NCBI RefSeq assembly: GCF_004916895.1
Contig: NZ_SNTZ01000002.1
Span: forward strand, 372,001-436,000
Direction of reading: 5' to 3'
DNA from: Flagellimonas alvinocaridis
GTDB lineage: Bacteria; Bacteroidota; Bacteroidia; Flavobacteriales; Flavobacteriaceae
Length of the DNA stretch: 64,000 nt
A program made the translations under genes and the position numbers. The notes beneath the pieces are model-generated. The model was not told the origin of the DNA. It ran no database searches and was given only the letters and a program-made list of their open reading frames with translations. Below, piece after piece: positions 44,441 to 54,092 of the stretch (within the stretch, counting starts at the first letter, position 1; each line of letters begins with the position of its first letter).

Positions 44441-45142
44441 TTAATACAGGTTTAACACGTCTTTCATGGAAAAGACACCTGTTTTGCCCTGAATCCATTC
44501 CGAAGCGATTACTGCTCCCAAGGCAAAGCCTTCGCGATTATGGGCCGTGTGCTTAATTTCTATGGAGTCCACCGAACTGCCATAGGATATGGTATGTGTA
44601 CCTGGTACCATTCCCTCGCGTTTGGATGTAATAGGTATAATGTTGTTTTCTTCTTGGTCCAATTTCCAACCTTTGTAGTCAGACTGAGCAATGATTCCCT
44701 CCGCCAAGGTAATTGCAGTGCCACTTGGTGCATCAAGCTTTTGGGTATGATGGATTTCTTCCATAGAGACATTGTACTGCTCTAGACCGGACATCATTTT
44801 GGCCAAATACGAGTTCAATTCAAAAAAAATGTTCACTCCCAAACTAAAATTGGAGGCATATATAAACCCTGATTGGTTTTTATTGCAAATACTGACAGCT
44901 TGGTCATAGTTGGATAACCAACCGGTGGTGCCGCAGATAACCGGTACTTTGTGTTCAAAACACCCAGTTATATTGTCAAATGCAGACTCAGGAGTACTAA
45001 AGTCTATGGCAACATCCATTTTGTGATAGGGAATTTCCTTGGTATCCACATCAACCTTCGCGACAATGGTATGGCCTCTATCTTGGGCAATTTGTTCAAT
45101 CATCCTACCCATTTTGCCATAACCAAAGAGTGCAATGTTCAT
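44441..45142 (-). CDS. dapB: 4-hydroxy-tetrahydrodipicolinate reductase
   Basis: A 233-residue reductase of the lysine/diaminopimelate pathway. NAD(P)-binding loop GYGKMGRMI (about residue 6), VICGTTGW (about 70), the catalytic HH and Lys in EEIHHTQKLDAPSGTA (about 127-142). The DAP product is a cell-wall component. It follows the DUF5683 gene by 3 bases. Confidence 0.96.
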   Translation of the reverse strand: MNIALFGYGKMGRMIEQIAQDRGHTIVAKVDVDTKEIPYHKMDVAIDFSTPESAFDNITGCFEHKVPVICGTTGWLSNYDQAVSICNKNQSGFIYASNFSLGVNIFFELNSYLAKMMSGLEQYNVSMEEIHHTQKLDAPSGTAITLAEGIIAQSDYKGWKLDQEENNIIPITSKREGMVPGTHTISYGSSVDSIEIKHTAHNREGFALGAVIASEWIQGKTGVFSMKDVLNLY

Positions 45143-45145
45143 AAT

Positions 45146-45802
45146 TTAGAATTTTACGACCAGGGCCATTCCAAAATTGGGTTCCTGGGTGAAAGGGTTC
45201 ATATCTAAATAGGGTTTAAAATCAACCACAAGATTGTCATCCACATTATACTGTTTCAAATGTGCATCCACGTTGGCATCAATAATATTCAAGGTGTACA
45301 GGACTAGGGTAATCACCAACGAAAGGTCCCTGCTGCGCTGGGTGCGTTCTTGGGCGTCCTGAAGCGCCTCGTCTGATACGTCCGGGCCTTCGCCATCCCC
45401 ATTGAGGTCATAGAACTCATCGTCTGTAAACCCGGCCAGTCTTCTTTTAAAAGCGTTCCGAGCACTTCTGTATTCGGTGTTGTTGAAAGAGTAAGTGTAT
45501 ATGGCTGTTCCCAGTGCTCCCCAAACAATGGGAGCTTTCCAGTATCGCTTGTTGTATATCTGCCCCAATCCAGGAAGGACTGCAGAGTAGAATGCTGCTT
45601 TACTGGGGGCCAAGGGATTTATTGCTTTCTTTTCGTAAGTTACTTCTTCAATGGTTATACCAGAACCCTCCAAATTTTGGGCCAACGAATCAATCTCGGC
45701 AGGGTGGGGTGGTTCCATATCTTCTTTCTTCTCTTCTTCTTGGGCGAGACCAAATTGAAGATTCAATAAAAAAAGGAACAATAATAATAGGCCTTTATTC
45801 AC
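45146..45802 (-). CDS. DUF5683 domain-containing exported protein
   Basis: A 218-residue protein with a signal peptide (1-20, FGLAQ), an acidic linker, and the DUF5683 pattern AAFYSAVLPGLGQIYNKRYWKAPIVWGALG (about 69-98). A further hydrophobic segment follows near 160. Function unknown; it is regularly found between parB and dapB in Flavobacteriia. The start overlaps the parB stop by 8 bases. Confidence 0.85.
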   Translation of the reverse strand: MNKGLLLLFLFLLNLQFGLAQEEEKKEDMEPPHPAEIDSLAQNLEGSGITIEEVTYEKKAINPLAPSKAAFYSAVLPGLGQIYNKRYWKAPIVWGALGTAIYTYSFNNTEYRSARNAFKRRLAGFTDDEFYDLNGDGEGPDVSDEALQDAQERTQRSRDLSLVITLVLYTLNIIDANVDAHLKQYNVDDNLVVDFKPYLDMNPFTQEPNFGMALVVKF

Positions 45803-46703
45803 CTGTAAGTAATTTTTTGATACGCTGAAACTCTTCCTCGGAGTGAAAAGGAATTACTATTTTTCCTTTTCCGGTTTGGGATGAGGTAACATCTACCTTG
45901 GCGGAAAGAAAATCTTTGAGTTCATCCATGCCTTTGGAAACAAAACTGGGAATTTCCTTGGAAGCCTTTGTTTTCTTTTCGCTTGCCTCTCTCGAAGGTT
46001 CTTTGAGTGTTTTTACCAAACGCTCAGTGTCCCTTACTGAAAGACCGTCTGAAACCACCTTCTCATAAATGGCTATCTGCTCTTTTTTCTTCTCGATATT
46101 GATCAAGGCTCTGCCGTGTCCCATACTGATAAATCCATCCCGCATTCCGGTTTGGATGATGGGGTGTAGTTTAAGAAGACGGAGGTAATTGGTGATGGTG
46201 GAACGTTTTTTACCTACACGATCGCTCAATTTTTCTTGGGTAATCTGGATTTCATCAATCAGCCTTTGGTAGGATAGGGCAATCTCGATGGGGTCCAAAT
46301 CTTGCCGTTGGATGTTTTCCACCAAGGCCATTTCCAAGGATTCTTGGTCGTTGGCAATACGGATATAGGCAGGAATAGTTTCCAGCCCTACCAGTTTTGA
46401 TGCACGGAACCTGCGTTCCCCTGAAACCAATTGGAATTTGTTGAAATCCAATTTCCGAACGGTTATGGGCTGAATAATCCCAAGTTCACGAATGGAACTG
46501 GCCAATTCTTCCAAAGCCTCATCATTAAAATTGGACCTCGGCTGAAAGGGATTCACCTCAATGGATTCAATATCCAGTTCAACTACATTGCCTATGACCT
46601 TGTCCGCATTTTTATCCCCAACGGATTGAATATCGTTTTCGGGATCTTTCAGTAGAGCGGACAGGCCTCTTCCCAAAGCCTGTTTTTTGGTTGCTTTCGC
46701 CAT
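45795..46703 (-). CDS. parB: chromosome partitioning protein ParB
   Basis: A 302-residue ParB/Spo0J. N-terminal GRGLSALL, the CTP-binding motifs NPFQPRSNF and GERRFRASKL (about 54 and 95), and the parS-binding helix-turn-helix QEKLSDRVGKKRSTITNYLRLLKL (about 155). ParB loads at parS sites near the origin and spreads as a CTP-fuelled clamp. No parS-like palindrome was seen in this window. It starts directly after the parA stop. Confidence 0.96.
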   Translation of the reverse strand: MAKATKKQALGRGLSALLKDPENDIQSVGDKNADKVIGNVVELDIESIEVNPFQPRSNFNDEALEELASSIRELGIIQPITVRKLDFNKFQLVSGERRFRASKLVGLETIPAYIRIANDQESLEMALVENIQRQDLDPIEIALSYQRLIDEIQITQEKLSDRVGKKRSTITNYLRLLKLHPIIQTGMRDGFISMGHGRALINIEKKKEQIAIYEKVVSDGLSVRDTERLVKTLKEPSREASEKKTKASKEIPSFVSKGMDELKDFLSAKVDVTSSQTGKGKIVIPFHSEEEFQRIKKLLTGE

Positions 46704-47477
46704 CTAAACTTTCTCCTTGTTTTTCTTCAAAATTTCATTGGCCAAGTTAAGGTAATTGGAGGCACCTTTGCTGCTGGCATCATATTTTATAATGCTTTCA
46801 CCATAACTTGGGGCTTCGCTTAGCCTTACATTTCTTTGTATGATGGTGTCGAACACCATATCTGCGAAGTGTTTTTTCACTTCTTCCACGACTTGGTTGG
46901 ATAGGCGTAGCCTTGAATCGTACATCGTCAGCAACATGCCTTCTATATCCAAATCGTTGTTATGTATTTTCTGTACACTTTTCACCGTGTTCAATAGTTT
47001 GCCCAACCCTTCCAATGCAAAATATTCGCATTGAATGGGAATCATAACGGAGTCTGCAGCGGTAAGTGCGTTTAGCGTCAATAATCCCAAAGACGGGGCG
47101 CAATCAATCAAGACAAAATCGTAACGATCTCCTAGACCCTTGAGCGCTTCTTTGAGCATATATTCCCTGTTGTCCTTGTCCACCAATTCAATCTCAATGG
47201 CCACAAGGTCGATGTGTGCCGGAACCAAATCAACATTCGGGGAGTCGGTTTGAACAATTACATCCTCAACGGGCATGGTATGTTCCAATAGTTGGTATGT
47301 GCCATGCTCCACGGAATCAACATCAATACCTAGCCCTGAAGTGGCATTGGCTTGGGGATCAGCATCAATCAGTAACACTTTCTTTTCCAAAACACCAAGG
47401 GAGGCCGCAAGGTTTACCGTAGTAGTGGTTTTGCCAACACCGCCCTTTTGGTTTGCAATAGCAATGATTTTGCCCAT
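46704..47477 (-). CDS. parA: chromosome partitioning ATPase ParA
   Basis: A 257-residue ParA/Soj ATPase. The deviant Walker A motif NQKGGVGKTTTTVNL (residues 9-23), Walker A' LIDADPQANA (about 39) and Walker B FVLIDCAPSLG (about 121) are complete. It moves origin regions with ParB. First gene of the seven-gene block; a near-match to a -7 box (TATTTTTA) lies upstream but is not listed as a promoter. Confidence 0.97.
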   Translation of the reverse strand: MGKIIAIANQKGGVGKTTTTVNLAASLGVLEKKVLLIDADPQANATSGLGIDVDSVEHGTYQLLEHTMPVEDVIVQTDSPNVDLVPAHIDLVAIEIELVDKDNREYMLKEALKGLGDRYDFVLIDCAPSLGLLTLNALTAADSVMIPIQCEYFALEGLGKLLNTVKSVQKIHNNDLDIEGMLLTMYDSRLRLSNQVVEEVKKHFADMVFDTIIQRNVRLSEAPSYGESIIKYDASSKGASNYLNLANEILKKNKEKV

Positions 47478-47612
47478 TTCATAGTAAGTTAGGTGCTAAA
47501 AATACGATTATTTAAGATGCTAAAAAATGTATTTTGTTAACAGTGGGTGAATAACCATGGCATTCAGCGTTAAAGAAAGTTAAAGTTATATTTATGAGAC
47601 CGTTAAGGGCAA

Positions 47613-49703
47613 TTAATCCATTAAAATCTTTAAGATTTCAATAGCTGCATCACTAATTTTTGTACCAGGTCCAAATACAGCCACCGCACCACGATCTAGA
47701 AGGTGTTGATAGTCTTGCTTGGGGATAACGCCCCCAACAATGACCATGATGTCCTCACGACCCTGTTCTTTTAGTTCTTGCACTACTTCTGGCACCAAGG
47801 TTTTGTGTCCTCCGGCCAACGAAGATATGCCCAGAACATGTACATCGTTTTCCACGGCCTGTTTGGCTACTTCGGCAGGGGTTTGGAACAAGGGTCCAAT
47901 ATCTACGTCAAAACCGAGATCGGCATAGCCAGTTGCCACCACTTTGGCACCACGATCATGACCATCCTGTCCCATTTTGGCCACCATAATTCGAGGTCTT
48001 CGTCCCTCCTGGGTTGCAAATTCGTCAGCCATTTTACGGGCCCTGACAAAACTTTCGTCGTTTTTGATTTCTTTCGAATACACGCCGGTAAAAGATTGGA
48101 TTTTTGCTTTGTAGCGTCCAAAGGCACTTTCCATGGCGTCACTGATCTCTCCCAAGGTGGCGCGAGCTTTGGCCGCTTGTACCGCTAAAGCTAACAAATT
48201 TTCACGGTCAGCATCGTTCTGACTGGCTTTTTTGGCCGCTAAACGGATGTCATTGAGTGCTTTTTCAACTTCTTTGGAATCCCGTGTCGATTTTATTTGT
48301 TCAAGTCGCTCCATCTGCTGTTGGCGTACTTTGGCATTGTCCACTTCCAAAATTTGCAGGTCATCTTCATCCTCCAGTTGGTATTTGTTCACGCCAACAA
48401 TAACATCTTGACCGCTATCGATTCGGGCTTGTTTTTTGGCAGCAGCCTCTTCAATCCGTCTTTTGGGGATACCTGCTTCAATGGCTTTGGTCATGCCACC
48501 AAGTTTTTCAACCTCCTGAATCAATTCCCAAGCTTCCTCGGCAATTTCTTGGGTCAATTGTTCAACTACATGACTTCCGGCCCATGGATCTACCGTTTTG
48601 GTAATATGGGTTTCTTTTTGCAAATAGATTTGGGTGTTACGGGCTATCCGTGCCGAAAAATCAGTAGGTAGGGCAATGGCTTCGTCCAAAGCGTTGGTGT
48701 GAAGACTTTGAGTGCCACCAAAAGCAGCCGCCATTGCCTCAATAGTGGTCCTGGCCACATTATTAAAAGGATCTTGTTCTGTTAAACTCCATCCACTGGT
48801 CTGGCTATGAGTGCGCAGCATAAGTGATTTTTCGTTCTTGGGATTGAATTGTCCTACCAACTTGGCCCACAACATTCTACCTGCCCTCATTTTGGCAATT
48901 TCTGTGAAATGGTTCATCCCAATGCCCCAAAAGAAGGAAAGTCTGGGGGCAAATTCATCGATTTTCAGTCCCGCCTTAATTCCTGTCCGAATATATTCAA
49001 TGCCGTCAGAAAGGGTATAGGCCAATTCCATGGCGGCAGGGGCACCGGCTTCGTGCATGTGGTATCCAGAAATACTGATGCTGTTGAAACGGGGCATGTT
49101 TTTACTGGTGAACTCAAAAATATCTGCAACAATTTGCATGGATGGGGCAGGAGGATAGATATAGGTGTTCCGCACCATAAACTCTTTGAGGATGTCATTT
49201 TGGATGGTCCCGGAAAGCTTTTCCATGGAAACACCCTGTTCTTCGGCTGCTGCAATATAAAAAGCCATGATAGGGATAACGGCACCGTTCATGGTCATGG
49301 ATACGGACATTTGGTCCAATGGAATATGATCAAAGAGGATTTTCATGTCCTCAACGGAGTCAATGGCCACACCGGCCTTGCCCACATCGCCAACAACGCG
49401 GTCGTTGTCCGAGTCGTAACCTCGGTGGGTGGGAAGATCAAAAGCCACGGAAAGACCTTTTTGGCCCGCCTTCAAATTTCTTCTGTAAAAAGCATTGCTT
49501 TCTTCTGCCGTGGAGAAACCAGCATACTGGCGGATGGTCCATGGTCTACGAACATACATGGTGGAGTACGGACCACGAAGAAAAGGGGATATGCCCGCAG
49601 CGAAGTTGACGTGGCTGAGATTATCAGCTTTTCTGAGCTCTGAGTTCTGAGTTCTGAACTCCGAACTTAACTCCAAATGTTGAAGGTCTTTTCTACTCAT
49701 CAT
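47613..49703 (-). CDS. methylmalonyl-CoA mutase, large (cobalamin-binding) subunit
   Basis: A 696-residue mutase subunit that interconverts methylmalonyl-CoA and succinyl-CoA with adenosylcobalamin. The catalytic barrel begins at about residue 30 ([30 protein letters not shown]) and the B12 domain holds the base-off His motif [13 protein letters not shown] (about 575). The start is one of two adjacent ATGs (49703, 49700) that overlap the small-subunit stop. Residues 13-24 are encoded by a tandem heptamer array and look like an insertion compared with the family. Confidence 0.95.
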   Translation of the reverse strand: MMSRKDLQHLELSSEFRTQNSELRKADNLSHVNFAAGISPFLRGPYSTMYVRRPWTIRQYAGFSTAEESNAFYRRNLKAGQKGLSVAFDLPTHRGYDSDNDRVVGDVGKAGVAIDSVEDMKILFDHIPLDQMSVSMTMNGAVIPIMAFYIAAAEEQGVSMEKLSGTIQNDILKEFMVRNTYIYPPAPSMQIVADIFEFTSKNMPRFNSISISGYHMHEAGAPAAMELAYTLSDGIEYIRTGIKAGLKIDEFAPRLSFFWGIGMNHFTEIAKMRAGRMLWAKLVGQFNPKNEKSLMLRTHSQTSGWSLTEQDPFNNVARTTIEAMAAAFGGTQSLHTNALDEAIALPTDFSARIARNTQIYLQKETHITKTVDPWAGSHVVEQLTQEIAEEAWELIQEVEKLGGMTKAIEAGIPKRRIEEAAAKKQARIDSGQDVIVGVNKYQLEDEDDLQILEVDNAKVRQQQMERLEQIKSTRDSKEVEKALNDIRLAAKKASQNDADRENLLALAVQAAKARATLGEISDAMESAFGRYKAKIQSFTGVYSKEIKNDESFVRARKMADEFATQEGRRPRIMVAKMGQDGHDRGAKVVATGYADLGFDVDIGPLFQTPAEVAKQAVENDVHVLGISSLAGGHKTLVPEVVQELKEQGREDIMVIVGGVIPKQDYQHLLDRGAVAVFGPGTKISDAAIEILKILMD
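49632..49666 (-). repeat. five heptanucleotide repeats inside the mutB N terminus
   Basis: On the plus strand the units are TCTGAGC, TCTGAGT, TCTGAGT, TCTGAAC and TCCGAAC. They encode a polar [16 protein letters not shown] stretch. Seven is not a multiple of three, so a change in copy number would shift the reading frame. Confidence 0.8.
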
Positions 49704-51084
49704 CCAATCTTTTTTGTTCCAAGGCTTCGGCCAATCGTTTCTCAATGATGGGTACTATCAAGGTTTTTCTGGGCTGTGTTTTTACAAAGGGATATAGTTC
49801 CAAATCATTTTTCATGCGATCTTGAGGGTTTTGATACGCATTGGTGCCCAGAAGTACAATTTTGCCCTCATCAAAAAGTTGCTGTTCCTTGGTGGCACTT
49901 TCCTTAATTTTTTGTTGGATGACCCCTTTTTTGAGCGCGCTTAAAAAACCGCCGGATTTTTCAATCTGTTTGAAGAGAGCCAAAGCTTTTTCCGCCAATT
50001 GCTCTGTAATGGATTCAATGAAGTAGGCCCCATTGGAAACTTCTGAAACCGTTTCAAAATAACTTTCCTCCTTCAACAATAACAATTGATTGCGTGCAAT
50101 TCGCTCTGCAAATGCATTGTCCTTATGGTAAATGGCATCATAAGGAAGGTTGCAAACTGTATCGGCACCGCCTAAAATGGCCGACATGCTTTCCGAGGTG
50201 GTACGGAGCATGTTCACATTATAATCGTAAAGGGTTTTGTTCCGTTTAGTGGGGATGGCCATAATGTGGCAATCGCTATCAACCCCATATTCCGAAGCCA
50301 GACTGCCCCAAAGCCAACGCAGTGCCCTTAGCTTGGCAATTTCAAAGAAATAATTACTTCCCACCGCTACTTTGAATGCTATGGGAAACGATTGCTGAGT
50401 TGTGCTTGAAGTGGCAAAATGATTAAGGTATTCATGGGCATGGGCCAACCCATAGGCCAATTGTTGTACCATATTGGCCCCTGCATTTTGGTAGATTGCT
50501 ATATCCACACCAAAGGTGGCCACTGAAGTATGTGTGTTGGCAAGTTCATGGATTTCTTTCAAAATGGCGTGGTCCTTTTCAAGGTTATGGAACCAATTTC
50601 CATCATGGGAAAGATGCCCGATTAAATCGATATTGAGGTATGCCTTGGCATTTTTACCCTTCAAAATTTCCAAAAGGTTTTTGATGGGCTGAACGGCCAA
50701 AAACTGAAATGTGAAATGAAGGGGCACGCCTCCCAAATCGATATTGGAAAGCAAAAGGCCAAAATCAGTTTCTCCGTTTGGAATGGTAAAATATAAAGCT
50801 TCAATACCCTTGGTCAAACTTTCCAAAGCCTTTTTGTTTGCTGCTTCCTCATTTCCTGCATAAATGGTTTGACCTACATGCCATTTTCGGGAAGCGGAAG
50901 TTGGGTGGGCTTTAATGTTTTGCAGGTCCTCTTCATGATAAAAGGGTTTCACCGCAATCCCCTCCAAGGACTCCCAAACCAGGGTGTCGTTGTAATCAGC
51001 ACCCTTTAGGTCGAACTGTATTTTTTGCTTCCATTGTTTGGAGGAAACTTCGGGAAATTCTTGGAATAGGCCTGTTTTACTCAT
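49693..51084 (-). CDS. methylmalonyl-CoA mutase, small subunit
   Basis: A 463-residue subunit of the heterodimeric mutase. It has the barrel-like sequence ([33 protein letters not shown]) but no B12-binding DxHxxG motif, as expected for the non-catalytic partner. It overlaps both neighbours (8 bases with divIC, about 11 with the large subunit), so expression is tightly coupled. Confidence 0.93.
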   Translation of the reverse strand: MSKTGLFQEFPEVSSKQWKQKIQFDLKGADYNDTLVWESLEGIAVKPFYHEEDLQNIKAHPTSASRKWHVGQTIYAGNEEAANKKALESLTKGIEALYFTIPNGETDFGLLLSNIDLGGVPLHFTFQFLAVQPIKNLLEILKGKNAKAYLNIDLIGHLSHDGNWFHNLEKDHAILKEIHELANTHTSVATFGVDIAIYQNAGANMVQQLAYGLAHAHEYLNHFATSSTTQQSFPIAFKVAVGSNYFFEIAKLRALRWLWGSLASEYGVDSDCHIMAIPTKRNKTLYDYNVNMLRTTSESMSAILGGADTVCNLPYDAIYHKDNAFAERIARNQLLLLKEESYFETVSEVSNGAYFIESITEQLAEKALALFKQIEKSGGFLSALKKGVIQQKIKESATKEQQLFDEGKIVLLGTNAYQNPQDRMKNDLELYPFVKTQPRKTLIVPIIEKRLAEALEQKRLDDE

Positions 51085-51409
51085 CTTTTTTGATTTTTAG
51101 GCTGTCTTCGTATTCAATGAGGAAAATTTCCTCGTTCTCCTTTTTCATATAGTATTTCTCTCGGGCAAATTTTTCCATTTCTTCGGGGTCGGACATCTTT
51201 TCCAGGATTTCTTTGTCCTTGGCAATCTCATCCTTTAAAAACTCTTTCTGTTTTTCCAGTTTTTTTATCTCTTTCCGAAGTTCCCAGTGTATCAAAAAGG
51301 AGTTCGTATCAAAAAAAGCCATCCAAATCACAAAAATGGTCAACACTAATACATACATATTGGTCATGACCTTGAACCATTTTTTATTTCTAAGCTCTTT
51401 TAAACCCAT
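51077..51409 (-). CDS. FtsB/DivIC-type septum formation initiator
   Basis: A 110-residue bitopic protein: a short cytosolic part, one membrane segment (about 13-33) and a periplasmic coiled coil (ELRKEIKKLEKQKEFLKDEIAKDKEILEKM, about 42-71) with the conserved EKFAREKYYMKKENEEIFLIEY tail. This is the DivIC/FtsB pattern; it would act with FtsL and FtsQ in the divisome. It is placed between udk (3 bases) and the mutase genes. Confidence 0.87.
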   Translation of the reverse strand: MGLKELRNKKWFKVMTNMYVLVLTIFVIWMAFFDTNSFLIHWELRKEIKKLEKQKEFLKDEIAKDKEILEKMSDPEEMEKFAREKYYMKKENEEIFLIEYEDSLKIKKDE

Positions 51410-51412
51410 ATT

Positions 51413-52021
51413 TTACAACAATTTATCGTTGATTATGGTCCTCACAATGTCCACGGCAACCGTATTATAATGATTATTTGGGATAATGATATCCGCAAAT
51501 TCTTTTGAAGGCTCTATAAATTGCTCATGCATGGGTTTCACTGCTGTTTGGTAGCGGGTCAGCACTTTTTGAAGGTCATGTCCACGCTCCCGTATATCGC
51601 GTTGCAACCTTCTTATCAATCGTTCATCGGAATCGGCATGCACAAATATTTTTATGTCGAACAAATCCCGAAGCTGTGGGTTGCTCAATACCAAAATACC
51701 TTCAACGATCATCACTTTTCTGGGAATCGTAGGAATGGTTTCCTCCAAACGGGTTTCTTCCACAAAAGAGTATACGGGTTTATTTATGGTTTTTCCTTGC
51801 TTTAATTGCTCCAAATGGGAAATCAATAAATCAAAATCTATGGAGTTGGGGTGGTCAAAGTTAATCTCGCCCCGTTCTTCCTTGGTCAAGTGGGCCAAGT
51901 CGTTGTAATAGGAATCTTGGGAGATGATTCCCACTTCATTTTCGGGCAATTGGGCCACAATTTGGTTCACTACGGTAGTTTTTCCGCAGCCAGTTCCCCC
52001 GGCAATTCCTAGAATCAGCAT
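51413..52021 (-). CDS. udk: uridine kinase
   Basis: A 202-residue P-loop kinase that phosphorylates uridine and cytidine for salvage. Walker A GIAGGTGCGKTT (residues 4-15), the ISQDSYYNDL substrate loop (about 34) and FDHPNSIDFDLL (about 54) are typical. ATG 52021 is chosen; the open frame upstream crosses the -7 box. First gene of udk-divIC-mutA-mutB. Confidence 0.95.
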   Translation of the reverse strand: MLILGIAGGTGCGKTTVVNQIVAQLPENEVGIISQDSYYNDLAHLTKEERGEINFDHPNSIDFDLLISHLEQLKQGKTINKPVYSFVEETRLEETIPTIPRKVMIVEGILVLSNPQLRDLFDIKIFVHADSDERLIRRLQRDIRERGHDLQKVLTRYQTAVKPMHEQFIEPSKEFADIIIPNNHYNTVAVDIVRTIINDKLL

Positions 52022-52037
52022 AAAGAAGATTTTAGCC

Positions 52038-52045
52038 CAAAAGTA
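52038..52045 (-). promoter_or_regulatory. -7 element for the udk-divIC-mutA-mutB operon
   Basis: The minus strand reads TACTTTTG, 16 bases before ATG 52021. No -33 box found. Confidence 0.42.
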
Positions 52046-52153
52046 AACATTTGGCGGGATTTGTGTTTGGTTGAAATGTATTACCAAATAGGCTTTATGC
52101 CGATTGATGCATTAATCTTATATTTATCAAACTAACCTATAGGAACACTATTT

Positions 52154-52639
52154 ATGGACAATCCGTATACCGTTGTGGTTGATGGAACTTCTGAATTTCA
52201 ACTGTCAAAAGAGGATATTGCTTCCCTGGATATCATAAAAACGGGCCCCAATGGATTCCATCTCCTGAAGGATGGCACTTCCTATCATATTCAAATGGTG
52301 GAGATGCAATTCAATGCCCGTACCTATACCGTCAGCGTGAATGGGACTGAGCATCAAGTATCCATAAACACCCCTTTGGACGGGCTCATCAAGGCAATGG
52401 GTTTTGCCTCCAACGGACAAAAAAGCATTGACTCCATTATGGCACCCATGCCAGGACTGATTTTGGACATCCTGGTCAGTGAGGGCCAGGAAGTGGAGGA
52501 AGACGACCAGCTGTTGATCTTGGAAGCCATGAAGATGGAAAACATCATCGCTTCGCCTAGAAGTGGGATCATTAAAAAAATTGGAGTGAAAAAAGGTGAT
52601 GCAGTCGATAAAAAACAATTGCTCATAGAATTTGAATAG
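52154..52639 (+). CDS. biotin carboxyl carrier subunit of acyl-CoA carboxylase
   Basis: A 161-residue carrier: an N-terminal beta-rich part (about 1-85) and a C-terminal biotinyl domain with the Lys in LILEAMKMENIIASPRSG (about residue 126). This form with an N-terminal extension is common in acyl-CoA carboxylases of Bacteroidota that act on propionyl-CoA. It diverges from udk and begins a three-gene operon; the gap to the next gene is 6 bases. Confidence 0.93.
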   Translation: MDNPYTVVVDGTSEFQLSKEDIASLDIIKTGPNGFHLLKDGTSYHIQMVEMQFNARTYTVSVNGTEHQVSINTPLDGLIKAMGFASNGQKSIDSIMAPMPGLILDILVSEGQEVEEDDQLLILEAMKMENIIASPRSGIIKKIGVKKGDAVDKKQLLIEFE

Positions 52640-52645
52640 GAGGCC

Positions 52646-54088
52646 ATGAAGAAAATATTGATAGCCAATAGAGGGGAAATTGCAGTTCGGGTGATGAAAA
52701 CTGCAAAAAAGATGGGCATACGAACCGTGGCGGTCTATTCAACCGTGGATCGGAACGCACCCCATGTGCAAATGGCCGATGAAGCGGTTTGCATTGGTGA
52801 GGCACCTTCCAACCAATCCTATTTGAAAGGGGACAGAATCATTGAGTTGGCCAAAAAATTGAATGTTGATGGCATACATCCAGGCTACGGCTTTTTGAGT
52901 GAGAACGCAGAATTTGCGGAAGCGGTGGAAAAAAATGGGTTGATATTCATCGGACCCAAATCAAAGGCAATCCGAATGATGGGCAGTAAACTGGCGGCCA
53001 AGGAGGCGGTTAAGGCTTATGGTATACCCATGGTGCCAGGGATAGATGAGGCCATTACCGATGTGGCCACCGCCCGTGAGATTGCCAATGAAGTGGGGTA
53101 TCCCATTTTGATCAAGGCCTCTGCCGGCGGAGGAGGTAAGGGTATGCGTATCGTTGAAAAGGAAAGTGATTTGGAATCGGGCATGCAACGTGCCATCAGT
53201 GAAGCGACCTCTGCGTTTGGGGACGGTTCCGTCTTTGTTGAAAAATATGTGGCTTCGCCTCGGCATATAGAGGTTCAGGTGATGGCCGATACCCACGGGA
53301 ACATTCTTCACTTTTTTGAACGGGAATGCAGTGTGCAACGCCGACACCAGAAGGTGGTGGAAGAAGCGCCATCCTCCATTTTAACCCCTAAGCTTCGGGA
53401 CGAAATGGGCATGGCGGCCGTCAAGGTAGCCCAAGCCTGCGACTATGTTGGAGCAGGAACGGTGGAGTTTTTGATGGACGCTGACCACAACTTCTATTTT
53501 TTGGAAATGAATACCCGGCTGCAAGTAGAGCACCCAGTTACCGAAATGATTACGGGGATGGACCTTGTGGAATTGCAGATACGCGTGGCCAGGGGAGAAG
53601 AGTTGCCCATGAAACAGGAAGACCTCAAAATTCATGGACATGCGGTGGAGTTACGGGTATATGCCGAAGACCCCTTGAATGATTTTTTGCCCAGTGTGGG
53701 CCGATTGGAAACCTATCAATTGCCTGCTGGTGAAGGTATTCGGGTGGACAATGGTTTTACCGAAGGGATGGATATTCCCATTTATTATGACCCCATGCTT
53801 TCCAAATTAATAGCCTATGGCAAGACCCGTGAAGAAGCCATTGAATTGATGCTCAACTCCATTAAGGCGTATAAGATAAAGGGAGTGGAGACTACTTTGT
53901 CCTTTGGAAGCTTTGTCTTTTCCCATGAAGCCTTTCGTTCTGGGGATTTTGACACCCATTTTGTGAAGACCCACTATGCCCCGGAAGTGGTCAAACAGCA
54001 ACAGGCCAAAGAGATGGAAGTAGCTGCATTGGTCGCTTTTCACAGCTATCTTGAAGACCAAAAAATAGTTCAACTGCCCAAAAATTGA
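52646..54088 (+). CDS. biotin carboxylase subunit of acyl-CoA carboxylase
   Basis: A 480-residue ATP-grasp enzyme that carboxylates the carrier-bound biotin. Visible are [14 protein letters not shown] (start), [15 protein letters not shown] (about 75), the glycine-rich ATP loop [14 protein letters not shown] (about 156), [17 protein letters not shown] (about 288) and RVYAEDP. Length is typical. Paired with the carrier gene before and the carboxyltransferase after, so the complex is complete. Confidence 0.95.
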   Translation: MKKILIANRGEIAVRVMKTAKKMGIRTVAVYSTVDRNAPHVQMADEAVCIGEAPSNQSYLKGDRIIELAKKLNVDGIHPGYGFLSENAEFAEAVEKNGLIFIGPKSKAIRMMGSKLAAKEAVKAYGIPMVPGIDEAITDVATAREIANEVGYPILIKASAGGGGKGMRIVEKESDLESGMQRAISEATSAFGDGSVFVEKYVASPRHIEVQVMADTHGNILHFFERECSVQRRHQKVVEEAPSSILTPKLRDEMGMAAVKVAQACDYVGAGTVEFLMDADHNFYFLEMNTRLQVEHPVTEMITGMDLVELQIRVARGEELPMKQEDLKIHGHAVELRVYAEDPLNDFLPSVGRLETYQLPAGEGIRVDNGFTEGMDIPIYYDPMLSKLIAYGKTREEAIELMLNSIKAYKIKGVETTLSFGSFVFSHEAFRSGDFDTHFVKTHYAPEVVKQQQAKEMEVAALVAFHSYLEDQKIVQLPKN

Positions 54089-54092
54089 ATCC

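Noticed and set aside
48849..49643. 264-codon plus-strand open frame opposite methylmalonyl-CoA mutase
   Set aside because: Antisense shadow; no family pattern, while the opposite strand is a clear mutase.
49704..49745. Upstream in-frame start for the mutase large subunit
   Set aside because: It lies fully inside the small-subunit coding end, and the family start (MSRKDLQHL) is reached from ATG 49703 or 49700.
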